This document shows, one piece after another, positions 1 through 8,653 of a stretch of 64,000 bases of DNA. A model generated the notes under the pieces. It saw only the letters and a list, made by a program, of their open reading frames with translations, was not told where the DNA came from and ran no database searches. The translations under genes were made by a program, and so were the position numbers. This DNA is from Streptomyces humicola (GTDB taxonomy: Bacteria; Actinomycetota; Actinomycetes; Streptomycetales; Streptomycetaceae), in NCBI RefSeq assembly GCF_024436035.1, contig NZ_JANFNG010000001.1, positions 203,689-267,688 on the forward strand. Direction: 5' to 3'. Each line of letters starts with the position of its first letter. Position 1 is the first letter of the stretch.

Positions 1-839
1 GGGCCGTGCGGTCCATAATGCGGCCCGGTGTTCGAATCGCGATAGTGGGTGGTGGATACATTGGCCTCGAAGTCGCCGCCTCGGCGGCTCTCCGCGGTGC
101 CCAGGCAACTGTCCTGGAACGCGAGTCCCGCATTCTGGCAAGAGTTGCCAGCCCGACTCTCTCGGAATTCCTGACGCGCCATCACAGCGCCCAGGGCGTC
201 AGTGTGCGACACTCCGTCCACATCGCCGCGTTCGAGGGCGACGCGGCCGGCCGGGTGGTGGTGGTCCGGTTGTCCGACGGCGAGGCGATCCCCTGCGACG
301 CGGTACTCGTCGGGGTCGGCGCGGTGCCGCGTGACGAACTGGCGGTCGCCGCGGGCCTACGGTGCGACAACGGCGTGCTCGTGGACCCCAACGCGCGTAC
401 CAGTGTGCCGTCCATCTACGCGATCGGCGACGTGACACGACGTCCGCTGCACTATCGCGACGGTTCCTTCCGCCTCGAGAGCATCCCGAGCGCGCTGGAA
501 CAGGCCCGGCGCGCGGTCGCCGCGATCCTCGGCGCGCCGGAGCCGCGCCCGGAGATCCCGTGGTTCTGGTCGGATCAGTTCGACCTGAAGCTGCAGATCG
601 CCGGACTGCTGGACGACGCCGAGCGCACCGTGGTTCGCGGCGACCCGTCGGCACCCAAGTTCGCGGTGTTCCACCTGAAAGGCGCCCGGATCCGGGCGGT
701 TGAGGCGGTCAACTCGCCTGGTGAGTTCATGATGGGCCGTCGGCTGATGGAGCGGGCGATCGACATCGATCCCGGTCGCCTCGCGGACGAGAGCGTGCCG
801 CTGCGACAGCTGGTCGCCCGTACCCCAACGGTGCCTTGA
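1..839 (+). CDS. Ferredoxin reductase, FAD/NAD-dependent (5' end outside window)
   Basis: C-terminal two thirds of a putidaredoxin/rhodocoxin-reductase-type flavoprotein, which passes electrons from NAD(P)H to a [2Fe-2S] ferredoxin feeding an oxygenase. The frame is open to base 1, so the real start lies upstream. The second Rossmann motif ([14 protein letters not shown] site) lies near bases 50-80 and the C-terminal FAD motif (YAIGDV) near 417-434. The typical C-terminal domain with [12 protein letters not shown] follows. The meta-cleavage genes start about 180 bases downstream, so a role in aromatic ring hydroxylation is likely by context. The family call is firm; the partner oxygenase is not visible. 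Confidence 0.85.
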   Translation, partial: AVRSIMRPGVRIAIVGGGYIGLEVAASAALRGAQATVLERESRILARVASPTLSEFLTRHHSAQGVSVRHSVHIAAFEGDAAGRVVVVRLSDGEAIPCDAVLVGVGAVPRDELAVAAGLRCDNGVLVDPNARTSVPSIYAIGDVTRRPLHYRDGSFRLESIPSALEQARRAVAAILGAPEPRPEIPWFWSDQFDLKLQIAGLLDDAERTVVRGDPSAPKFAVFHLKGARIRAVEAVNSPGEFMMGRRLMERAIDIDPGRLADESVPLRQLVARTPTVP

Positions 840-1015
840 CCCCGGTCGTAGCGGGCCACGGGCACGCCGACCGGCGGCCCATCCGTACTGCAGGCGTTGG
901 CAGAGCCTTGGGCACAGCCGACGGATTCCACCCAGCCCGCCATCTGTTGTTCCGGAGGTTCCGACATGTCCGCTTCCTATGCTCTGCTGCCCCGAGCCTG
1001 CCGGCGGTGGTGGCG

Positions 1016-1849
1016 ATGAACACTCCGTCGCTCCCCGAAGCGCTACGCAAGGTGGCCGACGTCCTCGCCCAGGCCGAACGGGCCGGCACCCCCTGCCCTC
1101 CGGTCCGCGACCAACTCGACGACGGCGACATCGCGGCGGCCTATGCCGTGCAGCAGGTCAACGTCCAACGCCGGCTCGCCCAGGGCCGTCGCGTCGTCGG
1201 TCGCAAGATCGGCCTCACCTCGCCGGCCGTTCAGCGTCAACTCGGTGTCGACCAGCCGGACTACGGTGCCCTGCTGTCCGACATGGCGGTGCCCAACGGC
1301 GGCGTGATCCCCGCCGGCCGGTTGCTCCAGCCCAAGGTCGAGGCCGAGGTCGCCCTGGTCCTGGCCGCCGACCTGCCGCACGCCGAAACGACGGTGGCAG
1401 ATGTGCTGCGGGCCGTCGACTTCGCGCTGCCCGCCCTGGAGATCGTGGACAGCCGGATCGCCGACTGGGACATCAGCATCGTCGACACCGTCGCCGACAA
1501 CGCGTCATCAGGCCTGTTCGTCCTGGGTGGCACCCCTGTGCCGCTCACCTCCGTCGACCTGCGCTCGGTACGGATGACTCTCACGAGGGGCGGCGAGAAG
1601 GTCTCCGAGGGCTCAGGCAGCGACTGTCTGGGCGGCCCGCTCAACGCCACGGTCTGGCTCGCCTCGACGCTCGCCGCCATGGGGAACCCCTTGCGCGCCG
1701 GCGACATCGTGCTGACCGGAGCGCTGGGCCCGATGGAGGCAGCCTCGCCCGGTGACACCTTCGAGGCCCGGATCTCCGGTCTCGGCTCCGTGCGGGTCGG
1801 CTTCGCCCCGCACGACCCCGCAACCCCGGCACAGGGAGACGAGAAGTGA
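1016..1849 (+). CDS. mhpD: 2-keto-4-pentenoate hydratase (2-hydroxypentadienoate hydratase)
   Basis: Adds water to 2-hydroxypenta-2,4-dienoate to give 4-hydroxy-2-oxovalerate in meta-cleavage pathways. The 277-residue product has the family hallmarks [17 protein letters not shown], the acidic metal-binding region ([21 protein letters not shown]) and the [17 protein letters not shown] segment. The frame is open further upstream to 836, but homology starts at the ATG at 1016 ([10 protein letters not shown]). Its end overlaps the next gene (GTGA at 1846-1849), so the two are translationally coupled. The two genes that follow are the standard partners, which makes the assignment strong. Confidence 0.9.
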   Translation: MNTPSLPEALRKVADVLAQAERAGTPCPPVRDQLDDGDIAAAYAVQQVNVQRRLAQGRRVVGRKIGLTSPAVQRQLGVDQPDYGALLSDMAVPNGGVIPAGRLLQPKVEAEVALVLAADLPHAETTVADVLRAVDFALPALEIVDSRIADWDISIVDTVADNASSGLFVLGGTPVPLTSVDLRSVRMTLTRGGEKVSEGSGSDCLGGPLNATVWLASTLAAMGNPLRAGDIVLTGALGPMEAASPGDTFEARISGLGSVRVGFAPHDPATPAQGDEK

Positions 1850-2817
1850 GCAGCGCAGTGACCCGTGGCCGCACGAAGGTCGCCGTCATCGGCTCGGGCA
1901 ACATCGGCACCGACCTCGTGATCAAGATTCTGCGGCTCTCCGAGAGCCTGGACGTGGTGGCGTTGGCCGGGATCGACCCCGCCTCGGAGGGGCTGGCCCG
2001 AGCCCAGCGTCTGAAGGTGGCCACCACCCACCAGGGCGTTGACGGCCTCGTGGAGATGGACGAGTTCGCCGATGTCGAAATCGTCTTCGATGCCACCTCG
2101 GCCGGCGCCCACCAGCGCCATGAGGAGGTGCTGCGCCCCCTGGGCCGCACCCTCGTCGACCTCACCCCGGCGGCCATCGGCCCGTATGTGGTACCCCCAG
2201 TCAACGGATACGCCCACCTGGACGCCGCGAACGTCAACATGGTCACCTGCGGCGGCCAGGCCACCATCCCGATCGTCGCCGCGGTCTCGGCCGTCACCCC
2301 GGTGCACTACGGGGAGATCGTCGCCTCCATCGCCTCCCGCTCCGCCGGCCCGGGCACCCGTGCGAACATCGACGAGTTCACCGAGACCACCGCCTCGGCT
2401 ATCGAGAGGGTCGGCGGCGCCGCACGCGGCAAGGCGGTCATCATCCTCAACCCCGCCGAGCCCCCGCTGATCATGCGGGACACCGTGTACTGCCTGGTCT
2501 CCGACTGCGACCGGAAGGCCGTGCGGGCCTCGATCGAACAGATGGCCGACGCCGTTCGCGGCTATGTGCCCGGCTACCGCCTCAAGCAGCAGGTGCAGTT
2601 CGACGATGTCGCCGCCGACGACCCGCTACGGAGTCTTCTGCCCGCCGGTGCCGGTAGCGGCCCGGCCCTGAAGGTGTCGGTGTTCCTGGAGGTGGAGGGC
2701 GCCGCTCACTACCTGCCCGCCTACGCCGGCAACCTCGACATCATGACCTCGGCCGCGCTGCGCACGGCGGAGCGCATGGCCGCACACCGCTCGTCCCGTG
2801 AGGTGGCAGCCCGATGA
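1846..2817 (+). CDS. mhpF: Acetaldehyde dehydrogenase, acylating
   Basis: Converts acetaldehyde, CoA and NAD+ to acetyl-CoA, normally while complexed with the aldolase encoded next. The 323-residue product has the N-terminal NAD motif GSGNIGTD (residues 16-23) and the catalytic cysteine in [10 protein letters not shown] (Cys135). The DmpF/BphJ-type dimerisation domain follows. The GTG start overlaps the stop of the hydratase, and its own stop overlaps the ATG of the aldolase (ATGA at 2814-2817). Two overlaps in a row suggest stoichiometric synthesis for the channelling complex known for BphI-BphJ/DmpG-DmpF. Confidence 0.93.
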   Translation: MSSAVTRGRTKVAVIGSGNIGTDLVIKILRLSESLDVVALAGIDPASEGLARAQRLKVATTHQGVDGLVEMDEFADVEIVFDATSAGAHQRHEEVLRPLGRTLVDLTPAAIGPYVVPPVNGYAHLDAANVNMVTCGGQATIPIVAAVSAVTPVHYGEIVASIASRSAGPGTRANIDEFTETTASAIERVGGAARGKAVIILNPAEPPLIMRDTVYCLVSDCDRKAVRASIEQMADAVRGYVPGYRLKQQVQFDDVAADDPLRSLLPAGAGSGPALKVSVFLEVEGAAHYLPAYAGNLDIMTSAALRTAERMAAHRSSREVAAR

Positions 2818-3857
2818 CCCCGCAAACCTCCAGCACACCGACGTTGTACGTCCAGGACGTCACCCTCCGGGACGGCATGCACGCCGTCCGCCACCGCTAC
2901 ACCGTCGAGCAGGCCTGCACCATCGCCGCCGCTCTGGACGCCGCAGGCGTGAACGCGATCGAGATCGCCCACGGCGACGGCCTGGCCGGCTCCAGCATCA
3001 CCTACGGCGTGGGCGCCCACACCGACTGGGAGTGGATCGAGGCCGTCGTCGACGTCACTCGCCACGCCGTCCCCACCACGCTGCTGCTGCCGGGCATCGG
3101 CACCCTGCACGACCTGAAGCGGGCGAACGCCCTTGGCATCCAGTCCGTACGCATCGCCACCCACTGCACCGAGGCCGACATCTCGGCCCAGCACATCGCC
3201 GCCGCCCGCGAGTTGGGCATGGACGTCGCCGGGTTCCTGATGATGTCCCACATGGCCGAGCCCACAGAACTGGCCCGTCAGGCCAGGCTGATGGAGTCCT
3301 ACGGCGCCAACTGCGTCTACGTCACCGACTCCGGCGGCCGGCTGACCATGGACGGCGTCCGTGACCGCCTCCGTGCGTACCGCGACGTCCTTGATCCGGC
3401 CACCGAACTCGGGATCCACGCACACCACAACCTCGCCCTCGGCGTGGCCAACACCGTGGTCGCTGTGGAGAACGGCGTCACCCGGGTGGACGCCTCCCTC
3501 GCCGGACAGGGCGCGGGGGCCGGGAACTGCCCGCTGGAGGCGTTCATCGCGGTCGCGGACCTGATGGGCTGGAAGCACGGCTGCGATCTGTTTTCCCTCA
3601 TGGACGCCGCCGACGACCTCGTCCGCCCACTTCAGGACCGCGAGGTGCGGGTGGACCGCGAGACCCTCACCCTCGGCTATGCGGGCGTGTACTCGAGTTT
3701 CTTGCGCCACGCCGAGGCCGCCGCCGAGCGCTACGGCCTGGACACCCGCAGCGTCCTGGTCGAGGTCGGCCGCCGCAAGATGGTCGGCGGGCAGGAGGAC
3801 ATGATCGCGGATGTTGCTTTGGATCTGGTGGCCAGGGGCCAGAGCCCCGGGGTTTAA
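2814..3857 (+). CDS. mhpE: 4-hydroxy-2-oxovalerate aldolase
   Basis: Cleaves 4-hydroxy-2-oxovalerate to pyruvate and acetaldehyde, and hands the aldehyde to the preceding dehydrogenase. The 347-residue product opens with the HMGL-like motif [13 protein letters not shown]19, D20 and H23 match the catalytic Arg/Asp/His of BphI/DmpG. The metal-binding HAHHN motif lies near residue 202. The C-terminal communication domain ([11 protein letters not shown]) is present, so the gene looks full length. It is the last gene of the operon, and a 22-bp inverted repeat follows 40 bases downstream. Confidence 0.93.
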   Translation: MTPQTSSTPTLYVQDVTLRDGMHAVRHRYTVEQACTIAAALDAAGVNAIEIAHGDGLAGSSITYGVGAHTDWEWIEAVVDVTRHAVPTTLLLPGIGTLHDLKRANALGIQSVRIATHCTEADISAQHIAAARELGMDVAGFLMMSHMAEPTELARQARLMESYGANCVYVTDSGGRLTMDGVRDRLRAYRDVLDPATELGIHAHHNLALGVANTVVAVENGVTRVDASLAGQGAGAGNCPLEAFIAVADLMGWKHGCDLFSLMDAADDLVRPLQDREVRVDRETLTLGYAGVYSSFLRHAEAAAERYGLDTRSVLVEVGRRKMVGGQEDMIADVALDLVARGQSPGV

Positions 3858-3896
3858 CGACGGTAGGCAGTGCCGCCCGCTCAGCCTCGGGAGCAT

Positions 3897-3979
3897 GCGG
3901 TCACGTGGTCCGCGCCCTTTGACTCCGATCTCGGTAAGCATCCGGAACCGGAGCCGGAGGGCGCGGACCACGTGACCGC
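3897..3979. repeat. Perfect 22-bp inverted repeat (terminator or mini-element)
   Basis: The arm at 3897-3918 (GCGGTCACGTGGTCCGCGCC plus CT) is exactly complementary to 3958-3979, with 39 bases between. It sits just after the meta-cleavage operon and before the convergent transglycosylase gene, so a bidirectional transcription stop is the simplest reading. There is no U-tract. The long loop and perfect arms would also fit the remnant of a small mobile element. Confidence 0.6.
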
Positions 3980-4126
3980 GTCATGCTGCACGCGGCCGTG
4001 TGCCTGGCCACTCCGGCGTGGGAAAGCGTGAGGTGGTGGTGGGTTTTTTCCACCGCCCCCACCACCTGATCCGCACCGGTCAGGTAATCCCGACCGCCGC
4101 AGGCCCCTTCAGGAACCCGGGGAATT

Positions 4127-5182
4127 TCAGGGAAGCAGAGACGGGAGGGCCCCCTGCAGCGAGTTGACCGGAGCGAGGACCGCGGAGACGGATGCCAACG
4201 GCTTCGTCACCGGGAGCACCACCTGACCGACTGTGCTGACGACCGGACCGATCACAGGCACGATGGGCGTGGGCGGCGTGGGAGCAGGCCGCGGCTGGCG
4301 GGACACTGGCGAGGGCGAGGGCGAGGGCGAGGCCGGCCGGGGCGCCGAGTGGCTCGGTCGGCTGGTCGTCGAGGCGTCGGAGGACGGTCGGACGGTTTCC
4401 GACTGGCCAGTGCTCGACGGCGGAGTGAACCAGGTGAATTCAGCTGCACCAGGCTGGTCGGGCACGGGGACACCGCCGTTCTGGTACACCCGCATCCACT
4501 GCTCCACGGTCTCCACGTACTGCGCGGAGTGGTTGTAGGAGAAGATGGCGTTGTACTGCCCGGTCGGCGTACTCAGGTCGCCGCCCCCGGAGCACAGATA
4601 GCGTGCCGCCGCGAGGGACGCGTCGTAGACGTTCTCGGGGTTGGCCGTACCGTCCCCGTTGCCGTCCGCGCCCCAACGCTGCCAGGTGGACGGCAGGAAC
4701 TGCATCGGTCCCACGGCGCGCGCCCACGCCCCGCTCTGGTCCCACTGCGGGCCGACGGTGTTCGGCACCGCGGCCGTGGCCTGCGATCCATTCAGGGCGG
4801 GCCCCAGAATCGGACGCAGTACATCGCCGTTGGAGCTCACGTCACCGTTCTCAGCGTGGTCGGACTCCACCTTTCCGATGCCCGCGAGCAACGTCCAGCT
4901 CAGGTGGCAGCTCGGGTCGCTGGTGGCCATCGCCATCGCGGAACGCCGGTAGGAGTCCAGTACCGTCGCCGGGATGCCGAACTGCGGACTGTTCGCGGAG
5001 AGACGCACCGTGCGCATCGGGTCGGAGGGCGAGTCAACAGCCGACGTGGTGGAACCGGGGGAGATCGCTGTCTGACCGGGCGGGTTCGCATGGGCCGCGG
5101 GCTCGGTCAGCGATATCGGCTCGGCTCCGGACAAGGCCAGCGCGCTGGCCAAAGCGACCGCAGGATACATCGTGCGACGCAT
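4127..5182 (-). CDS. Secreted lytic murein transglycosylase
   Basis: Predicted cell-wall lytic enzyme that cleaves glycan strands of peptidoglycan. The start at 5182 (MRRTMYPAVALASALALSG) gives a signal peptide; the frame is open 24 codons further upstream but without a signal-like sequence. The soluble-lytic-transglycosylase-like domain spans roughly residues 60-245. It has the likely catalytic glutamate in GIGKVESDHAENG and the conserved AVGPMQFLPSTWQRWG and YNAIFSYNHSAQYV segments. The C-terminal 120 residues are a Pro/Ser/Thr-rich tail, probably a wall-spanning linker. It stands alone, convergent with the meta-cleavage operon. Confidence 0.85.
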   Translation of the reverse strand: MRRTMYPAVALASALALSGAEPISLTEPAAHANPPGQTAISPGSTTSAVDSPSDPMRTVRLSANSPQFGIPATVLDSYRRSAMAMATSDPSCHLSWTLLAGIGKVESDHAENGDVSSNGDVLRPILGPALNGSQATAAVPNTVGPQWDQSGAWARAVGPMQFLPSTWQRWGADGNGDGTANPENVYDASLAAARYLCSGGGDLSTPTGQYNAIFSYNHSAQYVETVEQWMRVYQNGGVPVPDQPGAAEFTWFTPPSSTGQSETVRPSSDASTTSRPSHSAPRPASPSPSPSPVSRQPRPAPTPPTPIVPVIGPVVSTVGQVVLPVTKPLASVSAVLAPVNSLQGALPSLLP

Positions 5183-5774
5183 CGGAAATCCGTTCCACTG
5201 CCAGGAGTTCAGCCAACGCCGGTGGTTGTCGTCACATCTGTGCTTCGCACACACGATGAAACCGTCCTTCCCTTGGAGATGTCGCGTCAGTGAGAGATTC
5301 GCTTGTGCGGAACCAGGCTCCGTGCAGGGGCGAAGTGCCAGACGCGAAGCAGTTGTGTGTCACCGCTCGACTCGGCCGGGGTCAGTCGGCGGGAAGTGCA
5401 GTCGTTTACGGCTATCTGCCAGGTGGCTGAAGGCTATTGGGCCGCGTGTGGCGGGCTCATCGCCCGCCAGGGGTGTATGTCTCTCCCCAATGGGACCATT
5501 GCTCACCACGACGGATATCAACCCGATACGAAGTCCCAACCGGCGCGTCCGCGGCACGTTTCGCCTGGCCATGTCGGGGGGGCACATAAGCCAAGGGAGA
5601 GAGGAAAGTCCTCCTAACGGGGGATGTCCTTCAGTTCGCGCCTTTCCTAGCCTGATCGAACGGCCCAGGACGCCTACGGTCTGATCGCTGGAACTCAGCC
5701 AGCGACTTGTGCCGCCGTCCGGCCGGCCGAAGAACCAGTCCGCGATATCAGTTGCTTTTTACCGAGGAAGTGCC
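5183..5774. other. Intergenic region without recognised gene
   Basis: About 590 bases between the divergent transglycosylase and ferredoxin genes. No convincing coding frame was found. Because cell-wall hydrolases in actinobacteria often follow a c-di-AMP (ydaO) riboswitch, I read the minus strand for its conserved elements and did not find them. Promoters for both flanking genes must lie here. Confidence 0.5.
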
Positions 5775-6095
5775 ATGCCCAAGATCACCTACGTGTTTCC
5801 GGACGGTTCCCAAAAGGAAGTGGATGTGCCGTGCGGGCAGACGGTGATGGACGGTTCGGTCCGTAACAACCTTCCAGGAATCGTTGCCGAATGCGGCGGA
5901 AGCTGCTCCTGTGCGACGTGCCACGTCTATGTGGATCCGGACAGTCTCGCCTGTTTCGACGAGCCCACGCACGAGGAGCGGGAGCTGCTGGAGTTCGCCG
6001 ATGGGCTGCAGGAGAATTCACGGTTGTCGTGCCAGCTCGTACTGACCGAGATCTGCGAAGGAGTCCGAGTGACCGTCGCCGACGGCAACGGCTGA
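5775..6095 (+). CDS. [2Fe-2S] ferredoxin, adrenodoxin type
   Basis: A 106-residue electron carrier of the adrenodoxin/putidaredoxin class, which usually serves cytochrome P450s or Rieske oxygenases. The four cluster ligands are Cys40, Cys46, Cys49 (ECGGSCSCATCHVYV) and Cys86 (RLSCQL). The ATG at 5775 has a good GAGGAAG site 5 bases upstream. No P450 lies nearby, so its partners are unknown. The ferredoxin reductase at the left edge and the reductase remnant at 48 kb are of the matching class. It converges with the MFS gene, only 24 bases away. Confidence 0.93.
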   Translation: MPKITYVFPDGSQKEVDVPCGQTVMDGSVRNNLPGIVAECGGSCSCATCHVYVDPDSLACFDEPTHEERELLEFADGLQENSRLSCQLVLTEICEGVRVTVADGNG

Positions 6096-6119
6096 CCCAA
6101 CCCCGGCCCGCAGGGTACT

Positions 6120-7661
6120 TCATCGTCGACGCGTGCCGATGGCCAGTGACATGAGGGAGCCGGCCAGGCAGACCACTGAGGTGATCAGGAAGATTTCTCG
6201 GTATTCGGTCAGGAGCGCGGTGAAGACGGCTTGTCGGTACTCCGCCAGCTCGCGTGCTGCCTCCCCCAGTTGCCGGCCGATGGGAAACGGAAGTACGAGG
6301 TGGGCGGTGAGGCTGTGGAACCGATGCAGTCCCCATGCCGACAGTGCGGCAATGCCGAGAAGCATGCCGATCATCCGCGCCACCACCACCCCGGCCGAGG
6401 CGATGCCGTGCTTGGCCGCGGGTGTCACCCGCAGTGCCGTGGCGGACAGTGGGGCGATCACCAGGCCGAGACCGAGGCCGGCGATGGCCAGGTCGGTGTC
6501 GAGCTTCGGCACTGATACCGAGCCAACCGAATATCGGGCTGTCAACACGTGAAGCGACCAGTGCGACATGAGCAGGTAGCCCGATCCGGCTATGAGCATG
6601 CCCGCAGCCGCCACCCCACGCTCACCGAGCCGCCCGGCAAGGATGCCGCCGAGTAGTGCGCCGATCGGCAACGCCACCAGGAATCGGAGCAACAGCCCGA
6701 CGCTGCCGGCATCGTCGCGCCCCAACAGGGTCTGCGAGAACAGGTCCACGTCCACCAGGGTGACCATGAGCGCCGCGCCGGCCGTGACGCTGGTGCCCAA
6801 GGCCGCCATCAGCTGACTCATGTGCACACCTGCCGGATCGAGCAGCTTGGTTCGAGCTCGGGACTCCCAGACGAAGAACAGGGCCAAGGCGGTTACGGCG
6901 GCCAGCAGCATCGGCACGCCCCACGGGGGCAGCACGGCGTGCCGCGGATCCGGGTTGTACAGCCCGGCCACAGCCAGGCCGAGCGCGGCCGCCAGCAGAG
7001 CGCCTCCGGCCACATCGACCTTGGGGGCCTCATCGCGCGCCCGGTCATGCCGCGGCACGCCGACCTGCACGGCGACCGCGGCGAGCACGGCCAACGGCAC
7101 GTTGACCCAGAACACTGCGCGCCATCCCGCGAGCGCCGAAAGCCCGATCCCGTACAGGGGGCCCAGCACGCTGCCGAGCTCCTGAGCCGCGCCCAGGAAT
7201 CCCAGCACGGTAGAGCGCCGGCGGCGTTCGCTCCACAGGTCGCCGGCCAGTGCCAGAGTCACCGGCAGCAGAGCGCCGCCGGCGATGCCTTGCAGGGCCC
7301 GGCCGCCCACCAACGTTGGGATGTCGTGAGCCAGCGCGGTGATGGCGGAACCGGCCACGAATCCGACGAGGCACGTCTGCAACACCACTTTGCGGCCGAA
7401 CCGATCGGAGGCTCCGCCCAATAGGGGCATCGCAGCGACGTAACCGAGCAGATACCCGGTGACCACCGGGGTGACCTGGTCCAGCCTGTTCAACGGAACC
7501 TGAAGCGCCTCGACGATCTGCCTGAGCAGGCTGGTGACCACATAGGTATCCAGGGCACCCAGCAGCACGGCCAGCCCACCGGCGCCGATCGCGAGCCGTC
7601 GACCGCGGCCGGGGACCGTCAGCTCGCCAGTGGTGAGCGTTTCTTGGGATGGTGAAGTCAT
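6120..7661 (-). CDS. MFS efflux transporter, P55/DHA2-like (14 TM)
   Basis: Proton-driven exporter of the EmrB/QacA type, about 513 residues. It has motif A ([10 protein letters not shown]), motif C ([12 protein letters not shown]) and the segment [20 protein letters not shown]. The start at 7661 overlaps the stop of the lipoprotein gene upstream (ATGA), so it is translated in a coupled way. This layout, an LprG-like lipoprotein followed by a P55-like MFS pump, matches the mycobacterial lprG-Rv1410c operon, which exports triacylglycerol and lipoglycan to the outer layers and affects drug tolerance. The MFS call is firm; lipid export is an inference from the pairing. Confidence 0.85.
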   Translation of the reverse strand: MTSPSQETLTTGELTVPGRGRRLAIGAGGLAVLLGALDTYVVTSLLRQIVEALQVPLNRLDQVTPVVTGYLLGYVAAMPLLGGASDRFGRKVVLQTCLVGFVAGSAITALAHDIPTLVGGRALQGIAGGALLPVTLALAGDLWSERRRRSTVLGFLGAAQELGSVLGPLYGIGLSALAGWRAVFWVNVPLAVLAAVAVQVGVPRHDRARDEAPKVDVAGGALLAAALGLAVAGLYNPDPRHAVLPPWGVPMLLAAVTALALFFVWESRARTKLLDPAGVHMSQLMAALGTSVTAGAALMVTLVDVDLFSQTLLGRDDAGSVGLLLRFLVALPIGALLGGILAGRLGERGVAAAGMLIAGSGYLLMSHWSLHVLTARYSVGSVSVPKLDTDLAIAGLGLGLVIAPLSATALRVTPAAKHGIASAGVVVARMIGMLLGIAALSAWGLHRFHSLTAHLVLPFPIGRQLGEAARELAEYRQAVFTALLTEYREIFLITSVVCLAGSLMSLAIGTRRR

Positions 7662-8356
7662 CGTAGAGCTGGTGCGGCGATGGTGACCGGCTTGTTCGCA
7701 TTGGACAGAGTTATGTCCACCGAGGACGAGTGGGCGCCCTGCTTGTCCGACGGGAGCTGTATCAAAGCCCGTACCAGTTGGTGCGTACTGTCCGCGCGTA
7801 CCCAAACCGTCACTTCAACACTGGAGTCGACCCCTGGCACGAGGCCCGCCACCACACCCTTGCCTGCCTCTCCCGTGACCCGGTAGGCAGCGATCCCGTT
7901 GATTGTCTCCTTCCCCTGGGTCCGGGCACCGGTGATGCCCGAGAGGACCCGGGCAGCGCCGGTGTTCGGGTTCAGGATCGCCGTCGGATCGTAAAGCCCG
8001 GTGCCACCCGGCACCGGACGGAAACCGCCGGTCGGCCCCTCGAGATAGAGCGCTTTGTCGACCAACACGAACTCGATCTGCAGGGGCTGCCCGAACTCAT
8101 CGACGGTGGCGGTGCCCTTCGCCTTGCCGTCCCTGGTCAGATCGCCGTCCGCAGCGGTCAGCGGCAGGCCGGGCACTGTCCCGTTCACCTTCACGGTGAA
8201 GTGCGCGCTGTTCATCTGGCGAGTGGCGCCGGCCGCCTGGTGGAGCAGCGAGGAACCATCGGGCAGGCTGCTCACCGTGCTCGACGAAGCCGAACAGCCG
8301 GCCAGCAGGCAGAGAAGTCCACAGGAAACGAGCGCAACCCAACGGCGCATCAACAT
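7658..8356 (-). CDS. LprG/LppX-family lipoprotein
   Basis: A 232-residue exported lipoprotein with a lipobox (LLAG-C21) after a short hydrophobic stretch. The mature part fits the LprG/LppX/LprA fold, a half-barrel with a lipid-binding pocket: repeated short strands such as [25 protein letters not shown] and [12 protein letters not shown]. The closely coupled MFS gene downstream is the key evidence for an LprG role, that is, lipid shuttling for the pump. The start could also be the ATG two codons later (8350). Confidence 0.8.
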   Translation of the reverse strand: MLMRRWVALVSCGLLCLLAGCSASSSTVSSLPDGSSLLHQAAGATRQMNSAHFTVKVNGTVPGLPLTAADGDLTRDGKAKGTATVDEFGQPLQIEFVLVDKALYLEGPTGGFRPVPGGTGLYDPTAILNPNTGAARVLSGITGARTQGKETINGIAAYRVTGEAGKGVVAGLVPGVDSSVEVTVWVRADSTHQLVRALIQLPSDKQGAHSSSVDITLSNANKPVTIAAPALR

Positions 8357-8468
8357 GCTGGCATCGTAGACGCCTCAGCAGTCAATGCATCAACTCCGGT
8401 AACACCGCGAACGAAGTGATCTGCGCCATGTCCGCGTGGACGGGGCTTGTGCAAGGCATGCGTCTCAG

Positions 8469-8492
8469 ATTTACTAGGGCTTCCTAGTAAAT
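8469..8492. promoter_or_regulatory. Perfect palindromic operator upstream of the mutase gene
   Basis: Two 10-base arms (ATTTACTAGG and CCTAGTAAAT) separated by GCTT form a perfect inverted repeat about 160 bases before the IcmF start. It is AT-rich against a very GC-rich background. Size and symmetry suit a TetR-family repressor of acyl-CoA metabolism. No cognate regulator gene is adjacent. Confidence 0.65.
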
Positions 8493-8653
8493 CAACGTAC
8501 GGTCACTACCTGGTCACGCCGGTGGCGGATGGCCGCTCGTGTGGTCCCGCGACGTGTTGCTCACTGTCTTGGTGTGGGGGCCACGGTCCGTTGTGGTTTC
8601 CAGGAGCTGGATGCGCCTACTGCCGTCGCGGCAGGGGCTGTTTGGAGGACACC

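Noticed and set aside
5183-5700. c-di-AMP (ydaO) riboswitch before the transglycosylase gene
   Set aside because: Expected because many actinobacterial wall hydrolases have one, but the conserved sequence blocks were not found on the minus strand.
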